Shown here piece after piece: positions 1 to 9,909 of a DNA stretch of 31,587 bases. Numbering within the stretch: position 1 is the first letter of the stretch; the number at the start of each line of letters is the position of its first letter. The position numbers were made by a program, and so were the translations under genes. The DNA is taken from NCBI GenBank assembly GCA_025765615.1, contig JAIVFJ010000496.1:1-31587 (forward strand). Reading direction: 5' to 3'. The notes beneath the pieces were generated by a model. It saw only the letters and a list, made by a program, of their open reading frames with translations. It made no database searches and was not told where the DNA came from. This DNA is from Zopfochytrium polystomum (lineage: Eukaryota; Chytridiomycota; Chytridiomycetes; Chytridiales; Chytridiaceae).

Positions 1-780
1 AGTCGACACCCTGCACCACCATCTTCCCCGGTCCCGCCGCCGCCTCGATCGCCTGGAAGAACGGCGGGCCCACCAGGGCCCCGACGTTCCCCGGCTCCAA
101 CGTCCGCGGGCAAACACAACCGTCATTGCCGCGCACGTCCCCGTCGCGAGCCCGTTCTGCACCGTGCCCGCAAGCACCGCGTTGGCGGCCCCAGTGGCGG
201 GGGTCGCGGGGTCGGCTGCCGGTGCGGCAGGAGCAGCAGTGGTATTTGGCACAGCCGGGACATTGGGGACTTGAGGGACTTGAGGGACAGCAGGCACCTG
301 CGGGACCGCAGGGACTTGGGGTACGGCTGGAACTTGCGGAACAGCTGGTACTTGAGGGACAGCGGGGACTTGAGGGACGGCAGGGACTTGAGGAACGGCC
401 GGGACTTGTGGAATGGCAGGAACTTGCGGGACGGCTGGCACTTGGGGGACCGCTGGAACCTGTGGGACAGCCGGCACTTGCGGGACAGCGGGGACTTGTG
501 GACCCGGCCGGAACTTGCGGGACAGCAGGCACTTGAGGAACATTAGGCACTTGAGGAGCGTTGGGCACCTGAGGAACATTGGAATCGCAGGAATGGCCGG
601 AATCGCAGGAATGGCTGGAATAGCTGGGATGGCTGGAATGGCTGGAATGGCTGGGATGGGAGGAATAGCCGGGACTGCAGCTGCGGCGTTGGCGTTGGTG
701 TTGCCGGTCGTTCTGGCAGGAAGCGCCACGGCTTTGGCGCGCAGTGCAAGGGCCATGGCCAGGAGGAAGTAGAGAAGCAT
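1..780 (-). CDS. Cutinase-family serine esterase, N-terminal part (runs off window)
   Basis: Secreted cutin/ester hydrolase of the cutinase (CE5) family, expected to act outside the cell. The ATG at 780 opens a hydrophobic leader (MLLYFLLAMALALRAKA) typical of a signal peptide. About 145 residues of proline-rich repeats follow (PAI triplets, then QVPAVP hexads), then a spacer and the start of the catalytic domain: NGLATGTCAAM, VVFARG, then EPGNVGALVGPPFF and KMVVQGVD. These match the conserved N-terminal region of fungal cutinases (ARGT-EPG oxyanion segment, first Cys). The catalytic GxSxG, Asp and His lie beyond base 1. The frame changes by one base at about 103-104, between VVFARG and the EPGN segment; no intron fits there, so this is a real frameshift or a sequence error. 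A repeat-rich linker before the catalytic domain is unusual. The family call is secure; the state of the gene is not. Confidence 0.8.
   Translation of the reverse strand, partial: MLLYFLLAMALALRAKAVALPARTTGNTNANAAAAVPAIPPIPAIPAIPAIPAIPAIPAIPAIPAIPMFLRCPTLLKCLMFLKCLLSRKFRPGPQVPAVPQVPAVPQVPAVPQVPAVPQVPAIPQVPAVPQVPAVPQVPAVPQVPAVPQVPAVPQVPAVPQVPAVPQVPQVPNVPAVPNTTAAPAAPAADPATPATGAANAVLAGTVQNGLATGTCAAMTVVFARGRWSRGTSGPWWARRSSRRSRRRRDRGRWWCRVST
238..665 (-). repeat. Coding tandem repeats: 18-nt QVPAVP units and 9-nt PAI units
   Basis: Inside the cutinase-like gene, bases 238-535 hold about 16 imperfect 18-nt units encoding QVP-AVP variants, and bases 575-665 hold 9-nt units encoding PAI. Between them (about 500-575) the repeat periodicity moves out of the main frame and back again, giving a short non-repeat stretch (MFLRCPTLLKCLMFLKC) where the alternative frame would read NVPQVP. 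Two compensating indels within an expanded repeat would explain this. Confidence 0.8.
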
Positions 781-1435
781 GATGAAGGTACTCGGTGCCC
801 GTTGATTTTTCTTTCCAAGGACGACAGTGGGGGTGGGGGTTAAGGTTCTGGCGTGAATTTATTTCTTTCGGCCTCTAGCAGAATTCAAATTAAGATGCGG
901 ACTGTTGGGCGGTATCAACTGCCAAGGCCCAAATTGGAATCAAAAAGCGTCGTTGTTCCATTTGGGGGCCAGGCAGCGAAAGCAGCAGGTCCGAATGAGC
1001 TGGCGGCCGTCGCGCCGTCTGCGGTGTGGCAGACAGCAGAGGCACTACTCTGAAGTGTGAATGCGCAGTGGAAGAAACAAAAATCCTCCCCGAAATTTAC
1101 CCCCCATGGAAAAATTCCTTCGAGTTTGCCATGCGCAGGCGTTGCAATCTTCACTTTTTTGCCTACCAAATTGCACGCCCATGCGCACAATGCTCGCCAC
1201 CACGTTGTCTCTGCTACACCGTCATATCCGATGAGTCGAAGCGACGGCCCGACGGCGGTCGGACTTCGATTGGCACTGCGCGATCGATGCGCAGCGCACA
1301 AAGCGGAAAGACTGAAAGCTCAATTTATGTTCGCGTTACGCGTGCACTCTACGCCCTTGCGCCATGGCCTGCCTGAAATCAACCAGAGGAGATGGTGTGG
1401 TGTTGTGATAATACATATATTCGAACAAACCCTCA
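781..1435. other. Intergenic region, no gene recognised
   Basis: This region separates the divergent 5' end of the cutinase-like gene from the 3' end of the cyclase gene. Open frames on both strands (for example the 128-codon minus frame at 915-1301) show no recognisable domain or codon pattern. It presumably contains the cutinase promoter and the cyclase terminator; I see no clear TATA box. Confidence 0.5.
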
Positions 1436-4400
1436 TCAAGTTGACAACTGGAGCGCCCTCCTTAACACGAGTACCTCCCACGCAGCATCGAACGCCTCGA
1501 ACGCCTTCATCACAACCAAAATCGCCTCCCGAACTTCCTCCCTTGGCCTCGCCATCCAGGCAGCATTCAGCATTCTGGCTTTGACCATCAAGGCCAAATG
1601 CTCATGGAGAAAATCATCGTTACTCCCGGAGCACTTTACGCAGGTCTGACTCCAGACACTCCAGACGCCCGGTCCGGAGAACTCGTTCAAGGGATTTACG
1701 CAGAGCGGTGGTGAACCTGGTGGATGGAGGACTGCGGCACCGAGCGGGCGAGGGTGGATTTTGCCACCGTAATGAAACTACTTACAGCGTTTCGAATGAT
1801 CCTCTTGGACAATGGGCAGGCTTCTTGAGTAGTCTGAGTCAAAAAGAAGGAAAACCAGATTATATGCGTTGAGGAGAGCGAGACTAATGTTGTAGGCAAT
1901 AATTGAAACCTGCGCTCAATTTGATGTCATTCTCCGGAATCTGGCTGTAAGACCTATGTTACCGAGTTGGCGCGGACTCCATGTTCTTCTTTTTCGTAAT
2001 CTGCGACGGCGTCGGCGAGGTCATTTGCATAAGGGCTCAAGCCCTCTTCAGGTGCATCCAGCACAATAATCATACTGAAAAATCGGACTAAGCTCAAAGT
2101 GTTTATGGCTTTTGACATCTCGTGAGGATTTGATTTATTCTGATGTGCAACAACCTGTAAATGACTGACGCGTTTAAAGAAAGGATGGCTTACTTCATTG
2201 CGAAATTTAGAGTTTCCAAGCTCACGGAAAAGGCTCTTTACGACGGCGGTGTCGCACAAGACTGCTGCTTCGATGGCAAGACCACAGCTTCAAAGCGAGC
2301 ACCGCTATTCGAGTCGGACTATGCTTCTCGTAGAAGCACAGAAAATCATGGATACTGAACCTTGTGCCACCAGAAATTTCTGGGCGAAAGTTTCCGACCC
2401 TGATCAATAGTTTCGAACGGAAAATCGAGCATTAATGGAAGCGAGAAAAAAAAACCTCAAGCCTACAATTGCAGCCCTGAGTGCAAACTCGGCCACAGAC
2501 TAAGAGCCGCCGCCCCAAATTCCACGCCAGCCTCCCTGAAGCACTGGATCGATTCCAACAAAAAACATGAACAGCGTACATCAAATTTCGTCCGTGTCAA
2601 ATAGTAAGTCCACGTCAATGTAATGCTGAAGAGGGCTTTGCAAAATATATCCTGGCTGGAAGGCGCTTCATCGGAGATTTCATCGGATCTTTTCCGAAAT
2701 CCTGACGCAACTTTCTCGGATATCAGGCCAGTGGATATCATTGCCATTTGGATGCAATGGAATTTATGCGGCCACTTCCAGAACGTTTGGCCAAGCGATC
2801 GGTCTATGGAATAGCCGAGCTCACCCAAAACATACGCCGCGAGAAAGCACGTACTTGCGGTGACTGTGTCGATTCCCACAGTCTCGGCTGCGCCGGCAAA
2901 TTGGAGCGTTCCGCTCATTTCGAGGCATTTCGACAACTCTCTCAAGACCTTGTCGAGATTTTGAAGTTCCAACTCATTGTCGAACACTCGAGATCGGCTC
3001 CTTGAGGGCTTCCAGTGCTTCAAATATTGCGCACGCACCCGAGGGAAGAATCGGCACAAGAACTTCAGGCACAATGCTGGCTTCGACTCGTCCGAGGATC
3101 GGTTGAGAGTCAGCACGACGCTCAGGTGGGAAAGAAGCCGCGGAATCGCCTTCCAGGTCGAGATTTTCCCGTTTGAAGCAAGATATCCTGCAGCCACGAA
3201 AACCTGAATGGCAGCTTTCCACGACAGCAGCCATTCCCTAAAGTCAGATCGTGAGAATCACGAATTGCGAAAGGCTTCAACACGTACCCGCTTTCCATGT
3301 GCAACAAGCTCAATATTCGGAAATGTCGCAAAACATCGATAAACCCGAGATGAGAAACGTATTGTGGATTTACGGATTCGAGGAGCTCAAGATAGTGAAA
3401 CGCTTCTCCTGCCTTGAACTCCTCGCCCGCCATGATGAATCCACGATACAAATACTCCGATTTCAACTCTTCCGAGCCGTTCAGTGTCATCACTCGCGCA
3501 ATAATCAATGGCAGAAGGAGGCCGTTATCGCCTTCTGCTTGAAGTCGATCAACCAGAACGCTAAAAATAGCTCGGTTGATCCGTTCGCGACGAGAAGGAA
3601 GAAGAGTCAACAAAACCCCTTGCTGCAAAAGGTAATGCCGAAAGGCGTAACTTTTCGTTTGTGCATCACGACAAAATACGAAGCCGAAGCGATCGCCTGC
3701 TTGTATCAATTCCTCAATGTGCTTTGCTGTGCTTTCAGACTCGTGCGTCGCCTTGGAAGAGAGTCGTCCCAGTACGGACGCGGTGGTTTCAAGGTCGAAA
3801 TATTGCCCTATCACGGACGCCACAGAGACAACCGTTCGAAATGATGGGGAAAGCGTATCGAGCCTAATGTAAGGGACGGTTTCAAGGAAAACTGAGTGAG
3901 CATTTTTGAACAAAAGTTTTCAGATAAGCATACTGAGCGGCAATAGCCTTGTCCCTGTCCATAATTGTGCTCAGATTCCAGCCCGATGCTCTGCGCGTTG
4001 ACGTCGCCTGCAGGGTCGCCACTGCAATTTGCACCGCCACGGGCACACCGTTTGTTTTCTCAAACACGCCTTGGATGACTCTATCAGGAACTTCTGCGCC
4101 GAGGCTCTGGGCCATCATTTGCCGAACGGCGGCCTCCGACAGCGGTTCGAGCTTTAATCGATGCTGACATGACTTTTCAAACTCGTCGAAGATTTCCGGT
4201 CGATCCCATTCCTGTTTCGCGGCTTGTGTGTGAAGAGAATGAAGGAAGAAGACTTTTACCATACCGCGCGAGTTCTGCCAATCAGCGCCACAAATGACTG
4301 CTTGGAAAGTTTCAGCAGTGTATTGACCATACTCAAGGACTCTTTGTCGAACCACTGGTAATCTTCACAGTCAGCTTGTAACCCGCCAAGAGAATAAATT

Positions 4401-6807
4401 AGGCAAACACTTGCCTGAATGTCGTCGCAAATCAGGCATGGCTCGAAACCGACGGCTCTCGTTGCCTCAAATATCTGGGATATAACGATGGAAAGACGCA
4501 TGGACACATCACCAGACGACACGCGTTCCTGCGCCGTAAATGACTTCAAACCCGGAACTGCTGCGATCAGAGCAAACGTGGCTCTTGGCGCCTTCATAGC
4601 CACCAAGATGTCGACTAAATACTGCAGCGTGGGATCTGACAGAGCAATAATGTTCGATTGGGAGGTTTGCAGAGAACTTGATACACTTTTGCGACGCCGT
4701 TGCTCGCCGGAACCAGTTCTGGAATGGTGCTGAAGGCCTCCTGTACAAGCCTGCTGGAAGCTCGCTGCCTTCAAACCCGCGTCCATAAGTCTGGATGCGA
4801 CTGCTCTAAACAGTGATTCAAGGACCCCAAAAGATACTTTTTGCTTGATTTCATCCCCTGTGCACTGGCTTTTGGGATATTTTAGCTTTAGAAACACTCC
4901 ACAAGTGGGGTTATAATTACCAGAGTATCGTGTTCGGTTGCTGGGTCAACTCTTCGCAAAGGGAAGCCGAAAGGGATGATTTGCCAAGGCCAGATCGTCC
5001 AGTGAGAAAAATATGCTGGTTGGGAGTCTGTCGTCTCCACTCGTGCACCACTTGTGACAGACGCGCAAGCTCCTCCTCTCGTCCATATAATGTTTGCTTT
5101 CGGGTGCTTTGGAGTGCTTCAATCTTCTTTCCAGCTTCAAGAAGCTTCCCTCGGGCCTTGACCAGATTGTGGACTTTCACTTCTTCAGGAAAACCTGTCG
5201 TGGCAATTCTGAGTTCTTGGGGAAAGCCAATCGAACAAATATACCTTTGGGTGTTATCATCGGGAGATCCGAGCCAAATTCGAAATCTTCAACAGCGGCG
5301 AGGAAAGTCGGATCGTCGCAAAAGACCGGCAAGCATCCGTTGGGAAGCCTCTCAGAAAAAGAGTTTTCGAGGCACATCAGCCTTGCAGCCAAATTGACGG
5401 GTGATCCCAACACGGTTCCGTCTGCGCGAATGTCGTTCCCAATAAGCCCAGCGTAAACGAGACCAGACGCAACGCCAGCTTGGAAATAGAAATCAGTGTT
5501 GGTCGCGATTTCGCGTTCAAAGAGCTGATAGAGCTTGATGCAGACGGTGAGCGCGTACGATGCCTCGCCGCGCTGATGTGCGAGCCCCCGTAAGCCCCAA
5601 ACTGCAAGTGCCGTGAAGCCCTTGTCGTCAATGTTGAGCTGTCGAACGCTCCCTCCCTCAGCACAAACGCATTCAATCACAGCCATGGATATCCGCTGGA
5701 CATTGTAAAGCATTGCCGTCGATGCGTCACCGCACTCTGCCGTAGAGTCTGCCGAAGGAACTATTCTCACGTTCGGAAATCGAAAGAATACTGCCGTAAC
5801 GACCCTTGTGTCGCTGTAGTGCTCTTCTTCGAAGCTGACGTGACCAAAGCTTTCGGCGATGAACAGCGCCACAGAGCTCTCTATATATTGATATGCCAGC
5901 TCAACATTTATAGGCGCCTCTGCTTCCGCTGAGTCCTCCTGTGCGAGGTTCGCCAGATTTCCCATCAACTTTGTCAAGCCAGGGGAGTATTGTTGTATCA
6001 GGAAAGCTGATCCGTTTGTACCAGCCAAGGGACTCGAAACCGATTGCAGAGTCGTCAGTAAAGCCAATCTCGTCAAGATCGACGACAGAGACTGGTAGTA
6101 CTGGTTTGCCATCACGAAGTCCCCGCGGTCGCCAAGCGACAAGAGGTCACCGGCGTCGGAAATCGCCTCTCCAGCGACGAAATACTCACGTCGCCCGCTG
6201 TCGCCCGCTTCCGCTGCTTCGGATCGCCCGACGTGAACGTGGCAGAGCCTTCCGATGCCGATCCCGATGTGAATGTTGAGCCCATCCGAGCTGCCTTGGC
6301 GGCCCGATCGAAATGACTCCAGGAGCTCTAGACAGCAGAGAAACGATTGTAAAACACGGAGCTCGTGCGACGTGCTACTCCGCAGCCTTGCACCAGTCTT
6401 TGACCTTGAAAGCAACGTCCCGTCAGTGAAAGGAGATGGTGATCGCCTGAAAGAACGAGTCTTCTCTCACCAGCACGCTATTGCGGCATCCCCAGCGAAC
6501 TTTACGATCGACCCGGCGCGTCCGTACACGTTCCGTATAATCTTATCCAGCGGGCGATTGATCGCGTCGCGGAGCTTTGCTGCTCCGTCTGCTCCATGGA
6601 GTTTGAGCAGCGTGCAAGACAGGTCAGTGAACCCTGCCCGACTGTCGTTAGTTGGAATCGCTTGAAGCGGCTCGGTTGGGTTGCCACACCTGATATGTCA
6701 ATCACGGCCGCCACGCCATCTTCGTCGACGTCGTGGAACGGAACGGCGCTTCGAGTCGCGTCTTCGCGGCACGTGTCGAGGACGTGTCGAGGAAGAAATT
6801 TGCGCAT
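1436..6807 (-). CDS. Soluble adenylyl cyclase-like protein (two cyclase domains + P-loop ATPase + helical tail)
   Basis: Predicted to make cAMP from ATP in the cytosol, in the manner of animal ADCY10-type enzymes. Phase-consistent exons: 6807-6690, 6633-6471, 6404-5245, 5194-4921, 4868-4265, 4211-3934, 3863-3288, 3237-2467, 2399-2361, 2287-2194, 2154-1963, 1909-1786, 1731-1436, giving about 1,560 aa (human sAC is about 1,600). C1 shows LPRHVL, DISGFTDLS (metal Asp ~37), KFAGDA (second metal Asp ~88) and YFVAGEAISDAGDL. C2 shows NIDDKGFTALAVWGL and GSPVNLAARLM but no metal-Asp segment, as expected of a pseudo-symmetric partner. The ATPase has YGREEELARL, Walker A GRSGLGKS (~546-553) and a Walker B-like CLICDDI (~720). 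Then come LDTLSPSFR and VASVIGQYF and a helical, TPR-like tail. The short exon 2399-2361 and the last junctions are the least certain; the 39-nt intron at 2193-2155 could be retained without a stop. The start at 6807 lies just before LPRHVL. Confidence 0.82.
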
Positions 6808-7007
6808 CTTTTTTGGGACGGCGGATTTGTTTGAAGGACAAGTCCATCGTGCGGTGGACTGGCTCGGCTCTGTCACGCTCTCCAGCAGAAACAAAAATCG
6901 TCGCTCCCTTAGCGTGCCCAAGCTGTTCAAATTCCTATCACAAGTTGGAGTCCCTTGGCTCACTTTCTTTCTTAAACTCTGCGAACAGCCCAAGGAAACA
7001 GCCACAC
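6808..7007. promoter_or_regulatory. Divergent promoter between cyclase and ankyrin genes
   Basis: Two hundred bases separate the chosen ATG of the minus-strand cyclase (6807) from the chosen ATG of the plus-strand ankyrin gene (7008). Both genes must start transcription here or just beyond. No convincing TATA element is visible. Alternative upstream starts on either strand would make the two coding regions overlap, which supports the starts chosen. Confidence 0.5.
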
Positions 7008-9602
7008 ATGACCACCACCCCTGCAGCGCCGACGACTCCGCCGCCGACTCCACCGACCATGCCGATCGAGGCAAAGGCGGCTCCCTCTGCAAGCTCCACG
7101 TCGGAACTAGCGCAGTCTTCACCGCCATCGCAGCCGTCAACGTTTCCCTTGCTCTCTCTTCCCTCGGAGATCATTGCTCGCATCGGCCTGTTCTGCCCCC
7201 ACCGCCTCGCCCTTCCGGCTGGCGCCCTCAACCGATCGCTCCGTAAGATATTCTCCGAGCCAGATGCTATCGCGGCACGCGCCCTTCGTAAGCACAGCCG
7301 CCATGACATTGGCGGATACTGCTCCAGCCCCATCGAACGCACATTCGCCGCCGAGGCCGCGATTGGCGACGTTGCCGTACTTAAGCTGCTCATTCCCAGA
7401 CTCCATCATGTCGATGTTAGGGGTACCAGCGAGCTGCTCGACACCCCGCTCATGATCGCCGCGCGCAATGGCCGTGCCGAGGCAGTGCGGCTGCTTCTCG
7501 CCCACGGCGCAGACCCCACACTCTCGGGCGGCCAGGCGCTGCTTGCCGCCGCAGACGGCGGGAACGCGGACGTCGTCGACGCCATCCTGAACGCGGCCGC
7601 CTCTGTCGCATCTCCGCCGTTCCCGCAGCTCATCCTCGACGCGTCCCTGCAACGCACTCACTCGGTCCCCTCCGCCGCCCGCCTCCTCGACGCTGGCGCA
7701 GACATCCACGCCGACGGTGACAAGGCGCTCCTCGCCGCCGCCGTCCGCGACAACCCAGAGATGGTCGCGCTCCTCCTCGACCGCGGCGCCGACCTACACG
7801 TCAACAAGGACAGGGTCCTCAGCCTTGCTGCCCGCGTCGCGTCCCGCAAGACTTTTTCCCTGCTCGTCGAACGCGGCATCGACCCCAAGGTCAACGACGG
7901 CGAGGCCCTCGCCTCCGCATCATGGGGAGGAAACCTGGACATCGTCGAGCTGCTGCTGGAGCTCCGCGTCGTGCGGTGCTTACCCTGGGCCCTGTCCGAA
8001 GCCTCCTCTCAAGCCCATCCCAAGGTCGTCGCGAAGCTGTTCGAGGCCGGCGCACGCCCCGAATGGGTCGAACCCGAGGAGTTTGTCGTGCTTGGCGAGA
8101 AGAAGCACTGGGACCTCGTTACGTCCCTCTTGAAAACTCACTCCGCGCTCCAGACCAAGGCCATCTGCGGCGAGCTCCTGCGTCCTGCTGTGCAGCAAGG
8201 CAATATCGAAGTTGTTAAGCTCCTGCTCGAGTTGGTTCCCGACCTGCAAACCGTCAAGCTCTCGCACCTCGGCGATGGCGCGCGCACGGGCAATGTTGAG
8301 CTTGTTGAGCTCCTCTTGGACGGATACGACGGAAAGAGTTCGTCAGACACTCTCACGGCGGCGTTGAAAAGTGCGGCCGCATCCGGCAAAGTGGAAGCTC
8401 TCGAACGACTCGTGTCAAACGGTGCAGATATCAAATCAGCGGGTAGCGATGCCGTTGCTGCTGCTGCCGCTGCTGGCCATTTGTCGGTGATAAAGCGGTT
8501 GCTCGAACTTGGTGTCGACGTTAACTGTAACGGAGAGTCGGTTCGCCTGGCGGCCGAAGGCGGACACGAGCAAGTTGTCGACTTCCTCCTGGACCACATT
8601 GCGAATGACACAGTACTCGCTAAGGACGCTATCGAAGTCGCCGTAAAGAGGGGCGACACCCGTGTTGCTAGTCTGCTCTTTGCGCGCGAAAGCGACGGAT
8701 ATCGCTTGGACTTCAAGACACTGGTGGAAGCGGCTATCCCGGCGAACAAGTGGGAATTGGTAGAGTTGATTTTGGCGCATTCGGGCAAGCAGAAGAATGA
8801 CCTCGAAGCCCAAGCCCTGGAGCAATCGTCCAAAGATGGAAAGCTGGAGGTGCTCCAGGGGATGATTAGTACTCCTGGGCGTGATGTTAGCACCGCCCTG
8901 GTAGAAGCCTCTCGAAGCGGTCACCTTGAAGCAGTCCAACTCCTTTTGGACTACAAATCCATCCAAGGAACAGTAGACCTCAACAAAGCTGCCGATGCCG
9001 CCGTCAAGGAGAACCATCTGCATGTCGCCAAGCTCCTCCACAGCCGCGGCGCCGACATGTCCAAGCACCTCCTTGCCGCCCTCGGAGCCGGCTACGACAT
9101 GACGGCGTTCGTCCTAGACGTTGGCAAATTCAAGCCCGAAGACCTGTCCGACCGGCTCCTCTCCGCCATGTCCTGGGCGAACCAGAACGAGCTCGGACGC
9201 TTCAACTTTGGACTCCACCAGCTCCTCCTCGACCACGGCGCCGACGTCCACCTGCGCGACGACATCCTCATGACCGACCACGCCTTCTTTGGCCGCCACC
9301 ACGTCCTCAAGTTTGTCCTGTCCCGCGGCGGGAACCCCAACGCGCGCAACGGTCGCGCCCTCGAGATCGCCGTCATGCGCGCAGGGCGCAAGACCGTCAA
9401 GGTGCTGCTCGAGGGCGGAGCGGATGTCTGGAAAAACGACGGTGCGGCGCTCAAGGCGGTGCCGGAGACCAGCGTGGATAAGGAGGGCACCAAGGAGGAG
9501 CTGAGGGCCCATTTCGAAAAGATTGGCGTGCAGATTCCCGCGGGCTTGGACGAAGCGTTTTGGACGGCGTTCCTCCGCGACGAGATTGGTGTGAGGGTGT
9601 GA
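7008..9602 (+). CDS. F-box-like, multi-ankyrin-repeat protein (864 aa, intronless)
   Basis: Protein-interaction scaffold of unknown partner, probably an F-box-type ubiquitin-ligase adaptor. Residues 1-45 are Pro/Thr/Ser-rich (MTTTPAAPTTPPPTPP). Residues ~49-82 read LSLPSEIIARIGLF then LNRSLRKIF, the layout of an F-box-like helix set. From about residue 110 to 830 there are some twenty ankyrin repeats, the clearest with TPLMIAARNG, VRLLLAHGADP, VALLLDRGADLHV, IKRLLELGVDVN and VKVLLEGGADVW. Many repeats lack the canonical first part (GxTPLH), as in fungal degenerate ankyrin arrays. The frame is open further upstream to 6681, but the ATG at 7008 is preferred: the upstream extension overlaps the cyclase's first exons and looks non-coding. 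The gene has no intron, unlike its neighbours, and a high-GC third-codon bias. The F-box part is inference; the ankyrin array is clear. Confidence 0.9.
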   Translation: MTTTPAAPTTPPPTPPTMPIEAKAAPSASSTSELAQSSPPSQPSTFPLLSLPSEIIARIGLFCPHRLALPAGALNRSLRKIFSEPDAIAARALRKHSRHDIGGYCSSPIERTFAAEAAIGDVAVLKLLIPRLHHVDVRGTSELLDTPLMIAARNGRAEAVRLLLAHGADPTLSGGQALLAAADGGNADVVDAILNAAASVASPPFPQLILDASLQRTHSVPSAARLLDAGADIHADGDKALLAAAVRDNPEMVALLLDRGADLHVNKDRVLSLAARVASRKTFSLLVERGIDPKVNDGEALASASWGGNLDIVELLLELRVVRCLPWALSEASSQAHPKVVAKLFEAGARPEWVEPEEFVVLGEKKHWDLVTSLLKTHSALQTKAICGELLRPAVQQGNIEVVKLLLELVPDLQTVKLSHLGDGARTGNVELVELLLDGYDGKSSSDTLTAALKSAAASGKVEALERLVSNGADIKSAGSDAVAAAAAAGHLSVIKRLLELGVDVNCNGESVRLAAEGGHEQVVDFLLDHIANDTVLAKDAIEVAVKRGDTRVASLLFARESDGYRLDFKTLVEAAIPANKWELVELILAHSGKQKNDLEAQALEQSSKDGKLEVLQGMISTPGRDVSTALVEASRSGHLEAVQLLLDYKSIQGTVDLNKAADAAVKENHLHVAKLLHSRGADMSKHLLAALGAGYDMTAFVLDVGKFKPEDLSDRLLSAMSWANQNELGRFNFGLHQLLLDHGADVHLRDDILMTDHAFFGRHHVLKFVLSRGGNPNARNGRALEIAVMRAGRKTVKVLLEGGADVWKNDGAALKAVPETSVDKEGTKEELRAHFEKIGVQIPAGLDEAFWTAFLRDEIGVRV

Positions 9603-9909
9603 TCAAAAGTGGGTTGTGCACTGAGTCTTGAAAAGGGTGTTTTTCCTGGAAATGCATACCTGGTGTCAATGTTTTCATTTCCCCTCATTTTCGCTACTAG
9701 GTTGGTTCTTTGAAATATACGAAAGCACCATGGGAATGATGATTAACAATGTTGATTACAAGGAACAAAAACAAAAGGCTATGCATCCGTCATAATTGCT
9801 TAACAGAAGGGAGTTGTACGAGGCACGAGACGGAACGAAACTGGAGGTATTGAAGAAAGAAGAAAGGATTTGAACAACGAAACAAGGAAACGAAAGTTCC
9901 CCTGCGGTG
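9603..9909. other. Convergent 3' region between ankyrin and dehydrogenase genes
   Basis: AT-richer 307-bp stretch between two converging stop codons (9602 plus, 9910 minus). It should hold both transcript ends. I see no gene, repeat or RNA in it. Confidence 0.5.

Noticed and set aside
5188..5196. Apparent homopolymer frameshift in the cyclase at the GTTTTCC run
   Set aside because: A 50-nt GT-AG intron (5244-5195) joins the flanking frames in phase, so no error is needed.
6681..7007. Upstream extension of the ankyrin reading frame
   Set aside because: It overlaps the first exons of the divergent cyclase, and its residues look like an antisense shadow. The ATG at 7008 gives a natural start.
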